A DNA stretch of 8,208 nucleotides from an uncultured Rhizobiaceae group bacterium (GCA_937944075.1 CALDZZ010000121.1:1-8208), one strand, 5' to 3'. Shown: positions 1-6,085, counted from the first letter of the stretch. The notes: generated from the sequence alone by a model not told the origin. Made by a program: numbers and translations.

Positions 1-2
1 CT

Positions 3-683
3 CTTGAGGTTGACGAAGCCATAAGAATGCACCTTTCTGTTGGTACTTCGCTTGCGATTATTGTTCCCACTTCGCTTCGTTCATTTATGGGCCATAAGGC
101 GAAGGGGGCAGTTGATATGGACTTGCTCAAGTCTTTCGCAATATCCGTACCAATCGGTGTATTGCTGGCTACCTTGTTGGTGGCTGGCATCTCAAGTGGG
201 GTCTTGCGTGCAATCTTCGCGTTCTTCTCCCTTGTTATCGCACTCAGATTGTTGTTTGGTCGTGAAGACTGGAAGATTGCCCCGGATGTGCCACGTGGTT
301 TTGGAAAACATGTTGCAGGATCATTCATAGGGTTCTTCTCTACCTTCATGGGGATTGGTGGCGGTGTCTTTAACAATACTTTCATGACACTCTTTGGACG
401 CCCAATTCATCAAGCGGTTGCGACTTCGTCCGGGGTTGGCGTTTTGATTTCAATTCCCGGTATGATTGGTTACATCTGGGCAGGATGGGGCGGCCTAAAC
501 CTGCCACCGTTTTCCATTGGCTATGTCAACGTACTCATGGTGCTGATAATCATTCCGGTCACTTTGATGGTGGCACCCGTTGGCGTTCGTCTTGCACATG
601 CGCTAAGCAAGCGAAAACTTGAGGTCGGCTTTGGTTTGTTTTTAATACTTGTTGCTGCGCGTTTCTTTTACAGTCTAGCTTAA
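3..683 (+). CDS. TauE/SafE family membrane permease, 5' end missing
   Basis: This is the C-terminal 226 residues of an integral membrane permease of the TauE/SafE (sulfite exporter) family, whose members move sulfite, sulfoacetate or other small organic anions across the inner membrane. The frame is open to the left edge (LEVDEAIR precedes the first ATG at 27), so the ATG at 27 is an internal methionine and the true start lies outside the window. Two family signatures are visible: MHLSVGTSLAIIVPTSLRS near the start, and its partner in the second half, MGIGGG (near base 350) followed by HQAVATSSGVG. These reflect the family's internal duplication. About six hydrophobic stretches remain; full members are usually about 250-270 residues with eight or so helices. 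The stop is TAA, 10 bp from the convergent DUF1289 gene. The substrate cannot be told from the sequence. Confidence 0.9.
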   Translation, partial: LEVDEAIRMHLSVGTSLAIIVPTSLRSFMGHKAKGAVDMDLLKSFAISVPIGVLLATLLVAGISSGVLRAIFAFFSLVIALRLLFGREDWKIAPDVPRGFGKHVAGSFIGFFSTFMGIGGGVFNNTFMTLFGRPIHQAVATSSGVGVLISIPGMIGYIWAGWGGLNLPPFSIGYVNVLMVLIIIPVTLMVAPVGVRLAHALSKRKLEVGFGLFLILVAARFFYSLA

Positions 684-693
684 CGATAATGGA

Positions 694-927
694 TTATTGG
701 GCCTCAGCCTTTTCACGTGCTAACCGTTTGCGGCGTGTCTCTCGTCTTGGCTTTTGTTCAACGGTTTCAAGCCGGGCTGGCAACCCCTGCATGATTTGCG
801 ATCGTTCCTGATGCGAATAGGCCATCCAGCCTGATATTTCATCACGTGTCCTGCCGCAACCAAAGCAAAAACCGCTTTTCATATCTATGGAGCACACGAG
901 TGTGCAAGGGGACTGTATCGCTGACAT
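694..927 (-). CDS. DUF1289 domain-containing small cysteine protein
   Basis: This is a 77-residue protein of the DUF1289 family, whose biochemical function I do not know. The domain fills residues 5-52: SPCTLVCSID, then FCFGCGRTRDEISGW, then a helix ending QGLPARL. Four cysteines (C8, C12, C21, C24) in a CxxxC...CxxC arrangement suggest metal or Fe-S binding, which is inference. The tail (residues 58-77) is strongly basic, RRETRRKRLAREK. I chose the ATG at 927 rather than the in-frame ATG at 960 because AAGAGG lies five bases upstream of it and the domain starts just after it; the 960 start has no Shine-Dalgarno sequence and would add 11 residues. The gene is convergent with the permease and divergent from the cobT-like gene. 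Confidence 0.88.
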   Translation of the reverse strand: MSAIQSPCTLVCSIDMKSGFCFGCGRTRDEISGWMAYSHQERSQIMQGLPARLETVEQKPRRETRRKRLAREKAEAQ

Positions 928-1057
928 AATTGCCTCTTTTATGAGTCTTGCAGTAGACATTTACTATGCAACCACAATATGCAATTGCAACACCAAAACT
1001 ATAATAAATTCGGCATCCTGGTGTCGCATCATCTAATCAACCTGTTTGGAAACCAAA
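928..1057. promoter_or_regulatory. Divergent intergenic region between DUF1289 and cobT-like genes
   Basis: This stretch must hold the promoters of both outward-facing genes. It contains a perfect 10-bp palindrome TGCAATTGCA (980-989), a near direct repeat TGCAACCACAA / TGCAACACCAA (967-977 and 986-996, 19 bp apart), and a TATAAT hexamer at 1000-1005. No good -35 hexamer sits at the right distance from that TATAAT, so I do not assign a promoter. I see no cobalamin riboswitch (no recognisable B12 box or extended structured leader) ahead of the cobT-like gene; the leader is too short for one. That absence matters because many cobalamin genes carry one. Confidence 0.4.
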
Positions 1058-2017
1058 ATGAAGCAAAGAGAAAGCGGCCTGCCGTTTGATGATATACGCA
1101 ATCTGGCTACAAATTTGCCAGCCATGGATGCAGATGCCCGCACTCATACGCATGGACAGTTGGAAAAGGTTGACACAGTCTTTTCTGATATTTGCCTATG
1201 GTATTCACAATGCAGCGGGAGATCCCCAGCCATTCATCGCCCGGCCTTAACGCTATTTGCCGGAACACATGCTGTGGAAAACAGGCTTGATGCCAATCAA
1301 GACAGTGAAAAACTGCTGGAGATGGTCACGGAAATTTCTGCTGGTTCCGCTTTTATCAATCGCTTGTGTCATCAGCATGATGTCGGGTTGAAGGTATTTG
1401 ATCTGGCGCTTCAAATACCGGTTGATGATATCAGTGAAAAAGCAGCGCTCGATGAAAAATCCTGCGCAGGAACAATTGCCTTTGGCATGGAAGCAATTGC
1501 AGGGGGGGCGGACTTGCTTTGTGTTGCAGCACTTGAATCAAGACCAACCCTTTCTTCGCTTGCAATCATTTCGTTTTTGTCTGGCAGTGATATTGGATCT
1601 TTGGTTGAGCTCAGAGGCGAGACCTCAAGTCAGGAGAGAGATGCGGTTGAGCAGGCTCTTGAGATGGTCAAGGGACATCAATCTAACAGTCTTGAAGTTC
1701 TTCGCAGATTGGGCGGGCGCGAGACTGCAGCGATTTGTGGTGCCATACTGGCTGCAAGATCCCAACATATACCCGTTCTCATTGACGGGTGTAGTGCATT
1801 GGCAGCCGCCATGGTTTTAAACGCGCTTGAACCGGGTTCTCTGGATCACGTGCGTTTTGCCCAAAGACCCGGAAATGAAGCCCTTTCATTGGTTGTAGAT
1901 CAGACCAATATCAAAACCATCATCGATACGAACCTTTGTTCCAATGCTGAGGAGGGGGTTTTGAGCGCAGCAGGCATCGTCAAATCTGCATGTCTACTGA
2001 TTCAAGGTCGACCTTGA
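1058..2017 (+). CDS. cobT: CobT-family protein with degenerate active site (possible pseudoenzyme)
   Basis: This 319-residue protein is homologous along its whole length to nicotinate-nucleotide:dimethylbenzimidazole phosphoribosyltransferase, which makes alpha-ribazole phosphate for the lower ligand of cobalamin. Family-like segments are SGLPFDDIR (6-14), GLKVFDLAL (110-118), AGTIAFGMEAIAGGADLLC (137-155), RRLGGRETAAICGAILAAR (216-234), VLIDG (240-244) and AAGIVK (304-309). The ligand-binding motifs are altered: the usual PPGSLGRLE region reads HTHGQLE (30-36), the FAGDHGV-type motif reads FAGTHAV, GEMGIGNTT reads AALESRPTL (157-165), the HxSxExGH motif reads AQRPGNEAL (268-276), and RLGEGxGA reads CSNAEEGV. 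In an ungapped comparison with rhizobial CobU as I recall it, both catalytic glutamates (E174 and E317 of Salmonella CobT) become alanine. The reading frame is intact. I chose ATG 1058, preceded by GGAA at six bases, over the upstream TTG at 1046. Homology is secure; transferase activity is doubtful. Confidence 0.85.
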   Translation: MKQRESGLPFDDIRNLATNLPAMDADARTHTHGQLEKVDTVFSDICLWYSQCSGRSPAIHRPALTLFAGTHAVENRLDANQDSEKLLEMVTEISAGSAFINRLCHQHDVGLKVFDLALQIPVDDISEKAALDEKSCAGTIAFGMEAIAGGADLLCVAALESRPTLSSLAIISFLSGSDIGSLVELRGETSSQERDAVEQALEMVKGHQSNSLEVLRRLGGRETAAICGAILAARSQHIPVLIDGCSALAAAMVLNALEPGSLDHVRFAQRPGNEALSLVVDQTNIKTIIDTNLCSNAEEGVLSAAGIVKSACLLIQGRP

Positions 2018-2018
2018 A
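2001..2018. repeat. Perfect 18-bp palindrome over the cobT-like stop codon
   Basis: TTCAAGGTCGACCTTGAA is a perfect inverted repeat with no mismatch. It can fold on either strand as a seven-base-pair stem with a TCGA loop. It includes the last codons and the TGA of the cobT-like gene and ends eight bases before the stop codon of the convergent kinase gene. It could act as a two-way terminator, but no T-run follows on either strand, so a factor-independent terminator is not clear. A dimeric protein binding site is the other possibility. Confidence 0.5.
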
Positions 2019-2025
2019 GATAAAC

Positions 2026-3567
2026 TCAAGCGGCTTTGTTTTGCGCCTTTGAGACATCGGGCTTTTTGTTATCCTTGCCAGTATCGTTCGGTTCGTTTTG
2101 TCGTGTCACTCTCTCTACTGGTAGATAAGCGATCGCCTCCGTTCCCTCGCGCAACTTGGATTTCAAATCAAAACTTCCTTGATGCATCTGAAGGAGTGCC
2201 TGAACAATTGTAAGGCCCAAGCCTGTTCCTTGTTCAGCATTGTTGATGGCGATTGTTCCTTGTCCGAATGAGGATAACACAATTGGTATTTCATCTTCGG
2301 GGATGCCTGGTCCTGTGTCCTTTATGGAAATGTATTGTCCACCTTTAGCCGTCCAGCCTACCTTGACCGTTATATGTCCACCAGAAGGTGTAAACTTGAG
2401 GGCATTTGAAACCAGATTTAACGTAATTTGTCTTATGGCCCGTTCATCCACCCAAATGGTTGGCATGTTTTCTTCGAACAGGGTCGTAAGCTTGACGTTC
2501 TTTTGCTTGGCCTTGATATTTATCATATGACAAGCATCATCAACCACTGAGATCAGTTTGACCTTTTCTTCCTGCAGTTCATGTTTACCAGCTTCAATGC
2601 GCGATATATCAAGAATTTCGTTAATCAGCTTGAGAAGGTGAGAACCAGAGTTATGAATGTCACCGACGTATTCCTTGTAATTCTCGTTCTCAACGGGGCC
2701 CATGAGTTCATCACGCATGATCTCTGAAAACCCAAGGATCGCATTTAATGGTGTGCGCAATTCATGACTCATTGTGGCGAGAAACCGGGATTTTGCCAGA
2801 TTGGCCTCTTCTGCGCGGTTTCTGGCAGCTTCAGAAATTGATTTCTCGGTTTCCAGTTCTGCAATCAGAATTTCCTTCGTTGTTGTATATTCAAGCATCG
2901 TGATAACTGATTTCTTGAAACGATCTGCAATCATGTAGAAGAAACCGATTGCACAAACCGTTATACAGCCCATCAGAACCATTGCGGGTTCGTAGGTGGT
3001 GATAAAACTGCCAGCAAGAATCAGGCTTACGGGCGTAATCATGAGCAGGGCTGCATTGCGGAAAGCATATGTCATTAGGCAACTGACAGCCTGAAATACC
3101 AGTATAGCTGAAAATTGTATGATTGCGTATTGGTTGTCACCACAATTGGAACAATCCAAAGTGGTGTAGATTGCCCAGACCAGACCGATTATAGCATGTG
3201 TTGCAAAGAAAATTGCCCGCCACTTTGGAAGGCTTTGGGTATCTTCTTCTGTTTTCAGGTATTTGTTGGAAAGAATAACAAGAATAGCATGTGACAGGAT
3301 TGCAATCAGTGACCATAAGGCTGCAACGTGCCAGTTAATCCAGTAAGAACTTACAATCGCTACTGTCAGGATCAAAGCAGGCATGACATAAAATGCGTTT
3401 ACCTGATTATGAGCAAAACTTTTGAGAAGTTCTTCTTCATAGGCAATTTTGCTGTCACCTATTGAATTCAGTCGAGAACGAAAGTCCCGAACAGCGCTGG
3501 TAGATGCCGAGGTTTTCTTCGACATATCAACGATATTCTTGTCAACAGATGTAGGAAACTGTTTCAT
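2026..3567 (-). CDS. Membrane sensor histidine kinase, PleC/DivJ-like catalytic core
   Basis: This 513-residue inner-membrane histidine kinase senses an unknown cue and phosphorylates an unidentified response regulator. After a 57-residue cytoplasmic N-terminus come six predicted transmembrane helices (about 58-77, 80-100, 118-136, 147-167, 172-190, 195-213) with very short loops. A coiled coil (about 226-262) leads to the HisKA domain with H268 in FLATMSHELRTPLNAILGFSEIM. HATPase_c follows: N-box with N384 and N388, G1 box DTGPGIP at 417, G2 box GTGLGL at 447-452. The DHp stretch GPVENENYKEYVGDIHNSGSHLLKLINEILDISRIEAG resembles the PleC/DivJ/PdhS class of alphaproteobacterial kinases. There is no PAS domain and no receiver domain. 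A CxxC (C139, C142) lies in the predicted periplasmic loop after helix 3. The tail from 486 is charged and low in complexity. No response regulator gene is adjacent. No strong ribosome binding site is seen at ATG 3567; ATG 3525 is an alternative start. Confidence 0.92.
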   Translation of the reverse strand: MKQFPTSVDKNIVDMSKKTSASTSAVRDFRSRLNSIGDSKIAYEEELLKSFAHNQVNAFYVMPALILTVAIVSSYWINWHVAALWSLIAILSHAILVILSNKYLKTEEDTQSLPKWRAIFFATHAIIGLVWAIYTTLDCSNCGDNQYAIIQFSAILVFQAVSCLMTYAFRNAALLMITPVSLILAGSFITTYEPAMVLMGCITVCAIGFFYMIADRFKKSVITMLEYTTTKEILIAELETEKSISEAARNRAEEANLAKSRFLATMSHELRTPLNAILGFSEIMRDELMGPVENENYKEYVGDIHNSGSHLLKLINEILDISRIEAGKHELQEEKVKLISVVDDACHMINIKAKQKNVKLTTLFEENMPTIWVDERAIRQITLNLVSNALKFTPSGGHITVKVGWTAKGGQYISIKDTGPGIPEDEIPIVLSSFGQGTIAINNAEQGTGLGLTIVQALLQMHQGSFDLKSKLREGTEAIAYLPVERVTRQNEPNDTGKDNKKPDVSKAQNKAA

Positions 3568-3640
3568 TAAAACGGACTTACTCGATACTAAAAAGAGCCC
3601 AAAAAAGGCTAAAAACCTAAATAAGTGTATCCGAGAATGG

Positions 3641-3655
3641 TTAACAGGGTGTTAT
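3641..3655. promoter_or_regulatory. Candidate CtrA-like binding element
   Basis: TTAACAGGGTGTTAT reads TTAA-N7-TTAT, one base from the alphaproteobacterial CtrA consensus TTAA-N7-TTAA. The preceding bases make the first half ATGGTTAA, the reverse complement of the TTAACCAT form of the half-site. It lies 74 bp before the kinase start and 40 bp before the nuclease start, in their shared 127-bp promoter region. The motif is short and could occur by chance, so this is a suggestion only. Confidence 0.35.
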
Positions 3656-3694
3656 TCTGGCTTGAGTCGTGAGCCTTTAGGGTGGATTAAAAGT

Positions 3695-4234
3695 ATGCGT
3701 AGAAGAAACAAATTCAGGGATTTTTTATCCACGTTTTTGCTGTTTGGTTTGTTAGCCTTTGGGTCTGCCTGGCTGGCAAACCAAAGCGAAGTCACCCTGC
3801 AAGGGAAGTATCAGGTTATTGATGGTGACAGCATAAAGGTTTCTGGCCGTGAAATACGTCTTCTTGGCATAGATGCGCCTGAGTACCGGCAAAATTGTGT
3901 TTCTCAACAAGGGGAAAGCTATCCTTGTGGCAAAAATTCGCGTTCTCATCTTGCAAGGCTTGCAAAGTCTGGAACACTCGACTGCAAGGGATGGGAAGAA
4001 GACAAGTATCAACGATTGCTCGCAATTTGCAGTGCAGGGGATATTGAGTTGAATGCGGCAATGGTACGCGATGGGTGGGCTATTTCCTATGGAAGTTATG
4101 AGCGCGAAGAAAAGATTGCTCAGGATAATAAAACAGGCGTTTGGCAAGGGGGATTTGAAAACCCCTCAACATGGCGAGAGAGTGAAAAAGAAGTGCATTC
4201 AATTAGCTGGTTTTCAAAACTCTCGTTGTGGTGA
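3695..4234 (+). CDS. Membrane-anchored or secreted thermonuclease (SNase-like)
   Basis: This 179-residue protein of the staphylococcal-nuclease family is a Ca2+-dependent phosphodiesterase that cuts DNA and RNA. Residues 1-9 are basic and 10-28 hydrophobic, making a signal peptide or N-terminal anchor, so the enzyme should act outside the inner membrane. The catalytic domain runs about 37-160. It holds DGD (43-45), the strand EIRLLGIDAPE with R55, D60 and E63, and KYQRLLA with R107, matching Arg35, Asp40, Glu43 and Arg87 of the S. aureus enzyme. Four cysteines (68, 78, 97, 112) could form disulphides. The frame stays open upstream to 3449, but that extension would overlap the kinase gene antisense. 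I chose ATG 3695 because of the preceding GGTGGA at eight bases and the typical signal start. The GST gene follows 36 bp downstream with no visible terminator, suggesting co-transcription. Confidence 0.88.
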   Translation: MRRRNKFRDFLSTFLLFGLLAFGSAWLANQSEVTLQGKYQVIDGDSIKVSGREIRLLGIDAPEYRQNCVSQQGESYPCGKNSRSHLARLAKSGTLDCKGWEEDKYQRLLAICSAGDIELNAAMVRDGWAISYGSYEREEKIAQDNKTGVWQGGFENPSTWRESEKEVHSISWFSKLSLW

Positions 4235-4270
4235 TATCCTGTCTTTGAAAAACAAATTTGGGGGATACTC

Positions 4271-4885
4271 ATGAAAATCTATGATGGTGGCAGAGCACCA
4301 AACCCTAGAAGGGTACAAATATTCCTCAAGGAAAAAGGGATTGAAATTGAGACACAGCAACTTGATCTCAATTCTCTCGAGCATCGCTCACCTGAAATGC
4401 TTGCCAAAAACCCGGTTGCGACAGTGCCTTTTCTAGAGCTTGAAGATGGAACCGTAATCTCTGAAACCATTGCGATTTGCCGGTATCTGGAAGAGTTGAA
4501 TCCTGACCCATCCTTGTTTGGAGAGTCTTCTCTGGAGCGTGCTGTTATTGAAATGTGGAATCGACGGGTGGAATTTGGTTTTTTCTTTCGTGTCGCACAA
4601 TCTTTTCGTCATCTTCATCCTGCAGCCGCTGTTTTGGAGGGAGAGCAAGTACAAGCCTGGGGTGAGAAAAACAATGCGTTGGCCACACAGTATTTGAATA
4701 TTCTGGATGACCAACTGGCCAAGAATGAATTTATAGCCGGGCCAAAATTCAGTGTGGCCGATATTACCGCGATTGTAGCTTTTCAGTTTTTCAAACCGGC
4801 CAGAGTGATTATGCCGGATGAAGGTCATGATCATTTCAGACGCTGGGCGGATGCGATTGTTCAAAGACCATCCATGGAGCTTTAG
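4271..4885 (+). CDS. Glutathione S-transferase family protein
   Basis: This 204-residue cytosolic protein has the two-domain GST layout. The thioredoxin-like N-terminal domain (1-80) includes MKIYDGGRAPNPRRVQIFLKEKGI, the cis-proline segment NPVATVPFLELEDG (cis-Pro at 53) and the glutathione-binding turn SETIAICRYLE (E65, T66). The helical C-terminal domain carries the folding motif FSVADITA (S161 to D164), typical of GSTs. No obvious catalytic Ser or Cys stands in the APNPRR loop; Tyr4 is a possible alternative. The class and substrate are therefore open: conjugation, peroxide reduction or a binding role. The start is well supported by GGGGGA five bases upstream of ATG. The downstream UDG-like gene begins three bases after this stop and its GGAG ribosome site lies inside this gene, so the two are probably translationally coupled. 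Confidence 0.93.
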   Translation: MKIYDGGRAPNPRRVQIFLKEKGIEIETQQLDLNSLEHRSPEMLAKNPVATVPFLELEDGTVISETIAICRYLEELNPDPSLFGESSLERAVIEMWNRRVEFGFFFRVAQSFRHLHPAAAVLEGEQVQAWGEKNNALATQYLNILDDQLAKNEFIAGPKFSVADITAIVAFQFFKPARVIMPDEGHDHFRRWADAIVQRPSMEL

Positions 4886-4888
4886 TAA

Positions 4889-5497
4889 ATGAACATCGAC
4901 ACGCTGAAAAACGATATTTCGTCTTGCAGAATATGTGTTGAGACGCCTCAAGGCCCACCCTTGCCGCACGAGCCAAGGCCTGTTGCTGTCCTGTCTTCAA
5001 AGGCGCGTTTGATGATTATAGGTCAAGCGCCAGGCACAAGAGTACATGCCTCTGGCAAGCCTTTTACAGACCCTTCCGGTGACCGATTGCGAGACTGGAT
5101 GGGTATTGAAGAAGATGCCTTTTACAATCCCGACATACTGGCGATTGCCCCAATGGGATTTTGCTTTCCCGGGCTTGATGACAAGGGAGGCGATTTACCT
5201 CCGCGCAAGGAATGTGCAATTCGGTGGCAATCTGATGTGCTGGCCGCCATGCCACAAGTTGAGCTAATTCTTCTTATAGGTATGTACGCCCAAAAATATC
5301 ATTTGAAAAAACAGGCTTCCAAAACATTGACTGAAACTGTGCGCAACTGGCGGCAGGTCTTTAATACGGAAAACAAGCCGAAATTCCTTCCAATTCCGCA
5401 TCCATCATGGCGCAATAATACTTGGATCAAGAAAAATCCATGGTTTTCCAGTGATTTACTGCCAGAATTGAAAAAGGAAGTAGCAAGACTGGTATGA
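4889..5497 (+). CDS. Uracil-DNA glycosylase superfamily protein with probable [4Fe-4S] site
   Basis: This 202-residue protein belongs to the uracil-DNA-glycosylase fold superfamily, which removes uracil or other damaged bases from DNA. Motif A is IGQAPGTRVHASGKPFTDPSG (from residue 44) and motif B is PHPSWRN (170-176). The cysteines C13-x2-C16 and C92-x16-C109 match the spacing of the iron-sulfur cluster in family 4 UDGa enzymes, so a [4Fe-4S] cluster is likely by inference. Motif A differs from the GEAPGxxE of family 4 and the KRRIH-bearing UdgX; the second position is Gln, as in GQDPYH of family 1. It therefore belongs to a common but less studied subgroup usually labelled only as UDG family protein. 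It sits three bases after the GST stop, with GGAG at 4876-4879 as ribosome site. Base specificity is unknown. Confidence 0.88.
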   Translation: MNIDTLKNDISSCRICVETPQGPPLPHEPRPVAVLSSKARLMIIGQAPGTRVHASGKPFTDPSGDRLRDWMGIEEDAFYNPDILAIAPMGFCFPGLDDKGGDLPPRKECAIRWQSDVLAAMPQVELILLIGMYAQKYHLKKQASKTLTETVRNWRQVFNTENKPKFLPIPHPSWRNNTWIKKNPWFSSDLLPELKKEVARLV

Positions 5498-5609
5498 ATT
5501 AAACGTAATAATGAATCTAATAATGAGCCAGAATAATTTAATTTTCAGAAATTTGTTCCAATATAATGGATTATGTGGAATTATATTCTGATAATAAAAG
5601 GCTTTCATC
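5498..5609 (+). promoter_or_regulatory. AT-rich control region upstream of the Lrp-type gene
   Basis: This 112-bp gap is distinctly AT-rich. It holds a direct repeat TAATAATGA (5506-5514 and 5518-5526, 12 bp apart), a 15-bp stretch at 5529-5543 (CAGAATAATTTAATT) that fits the E. coli Lrp consensus YAGHAWATTWTDCTR at 12 of 15 positions by my count, and a downstream inverse partner ATTATATTCTG (5580-5590). A TATAAT hexamer at 5562-5567 is the best -10 candidate, though no good -35 accompanies it. The ribosome site AAAAGG at 5596-5601 is eight bases before the start. AT-rich, repeated half-sites before an lrp-type gene fit autoregulation, which is common in this family. Confidence 0.45.
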
Positions 5610-6083
5610 ATGGACAAGACAGACAAGGCAATTCTGGCTATTTTACAGGAAGATGCCACCCTTCCAGTCGCGGATATCGCCCGTAAGGTTGGCCTTTCAA
5701 CGACACCTTGCTGGCGGCGCATACAAAAACTTGAGGAAGACAAGGTAATCAAGAAACGCGTAGCAATTCTTGACCCTGAAAAAATCAATGCGAATGTAAC
5801 TGTTTTTGTATCCATCAAAACAGACAAACACAATGAAGAGTGGCTCAAGCGGTTTGCTGAGGTGATCGTCAAGTTTCCGGAGGTTGTAGGCTTTTACAGA
5901 ATGAGCGGGGATGTTGACTATCTTTTGAAAGTCGTCGTTCCCGACATCAATGCTTATGATGTCTTTTATAAAAACCTTGTATCAGATATTGATATCGAAA
6001 ACGTATCTTCTGCTTTCGCCATGGAGCGCATAAAGGATACGACGCATTTGCCTCTTGCGTATACCAAGCTTGAAAAGGGGTGA
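5610..6083 (+). CDS. Lrp/AsnC family transcriptional regulator
   Basis: This is a 157-residue DNA-binding regulator of the leucine-responsive/AsnC family. The N-terminal winged helix-turn-helix covers about 1-60: MDKTDKAILAILQEDA, then ADIARKVGLSTTPCWRRIQKLEEDKVI with the recognition helix about 31-43. The RAM effector and oligomerisation domain covers about 65-145, with the typical turn MSGDVDYLLKVVVPD (98-112; G100, D101, D103, Y104). Length matches the family. Members form dimers, octamers or larger discs and usually respond to amino acids. No amino-acid transport or catabolic gene is directly beside it, so neither effector nor target can be named; the control region ahead of it and the convergent dehydrogenase are the nearest candidates to test. 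The start is typical of the family and has an AAAAGG ribosome site. Confidence 0.95.
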   Translation: MDKTDKAILAILQEDATLPVADIARKVGLSTTPCWRRIQKLEEDKVIKKRVAILDPEKINANVTVFVSIKTDKHNEEWLKRFAEVIVKFPEVVGFYRMSGDVDYLLKVVVPDINAYDVFYKNLVSDIDIENVSSAFAMERIKDTTHLPLAYTKLEKG

Positions 6084-6085
6084 TG

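Noticed and set aside
686..697. ATAAT-GG-ATTAT dyad at the permease/DUF1289 convergent junction
   Set aside because: It is a five-pair AT-only stem with a two-base centre, not stable enough to be a terminator, and expected by chance in AT-rich sequence.
1046..1057. TTG start for the cobT-like gene
   Set aside because: It adds only four residues and lacks a ribosome site; the ATG at 1058 has GGAA at a suitable distance.
3596..3610. AGCC...GGCT hairpin with flanking T-run on the minus strand, before the kinase start
   Set aside because: The stem is only four base pairs with a seven-base loop; too weak to call an attenuator or terminator.
3449..3694. In-frame upstream extension of the thermonuclease that would give a 261-residue protein
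   Set aside because: It would run antisense through the first part of the kinase gene, carries no family similarity, and the ATG at 3695 has a ribosome site followed by a typical signal-anchor segment.
3752..4147. Minus-strand open frame of 131 codons under the thermonuclease
   Set aside because: It is cysteine-rich with no known motif, and lies opposite the conserved nuclease domain.
4433..4969. Minus-strand open frame of 178 codons under the GST gene
   Set aside because: The product has no recognisable domain, lies opposite a clear GST in full and runs into the UDG start; it is an antisense shadow.
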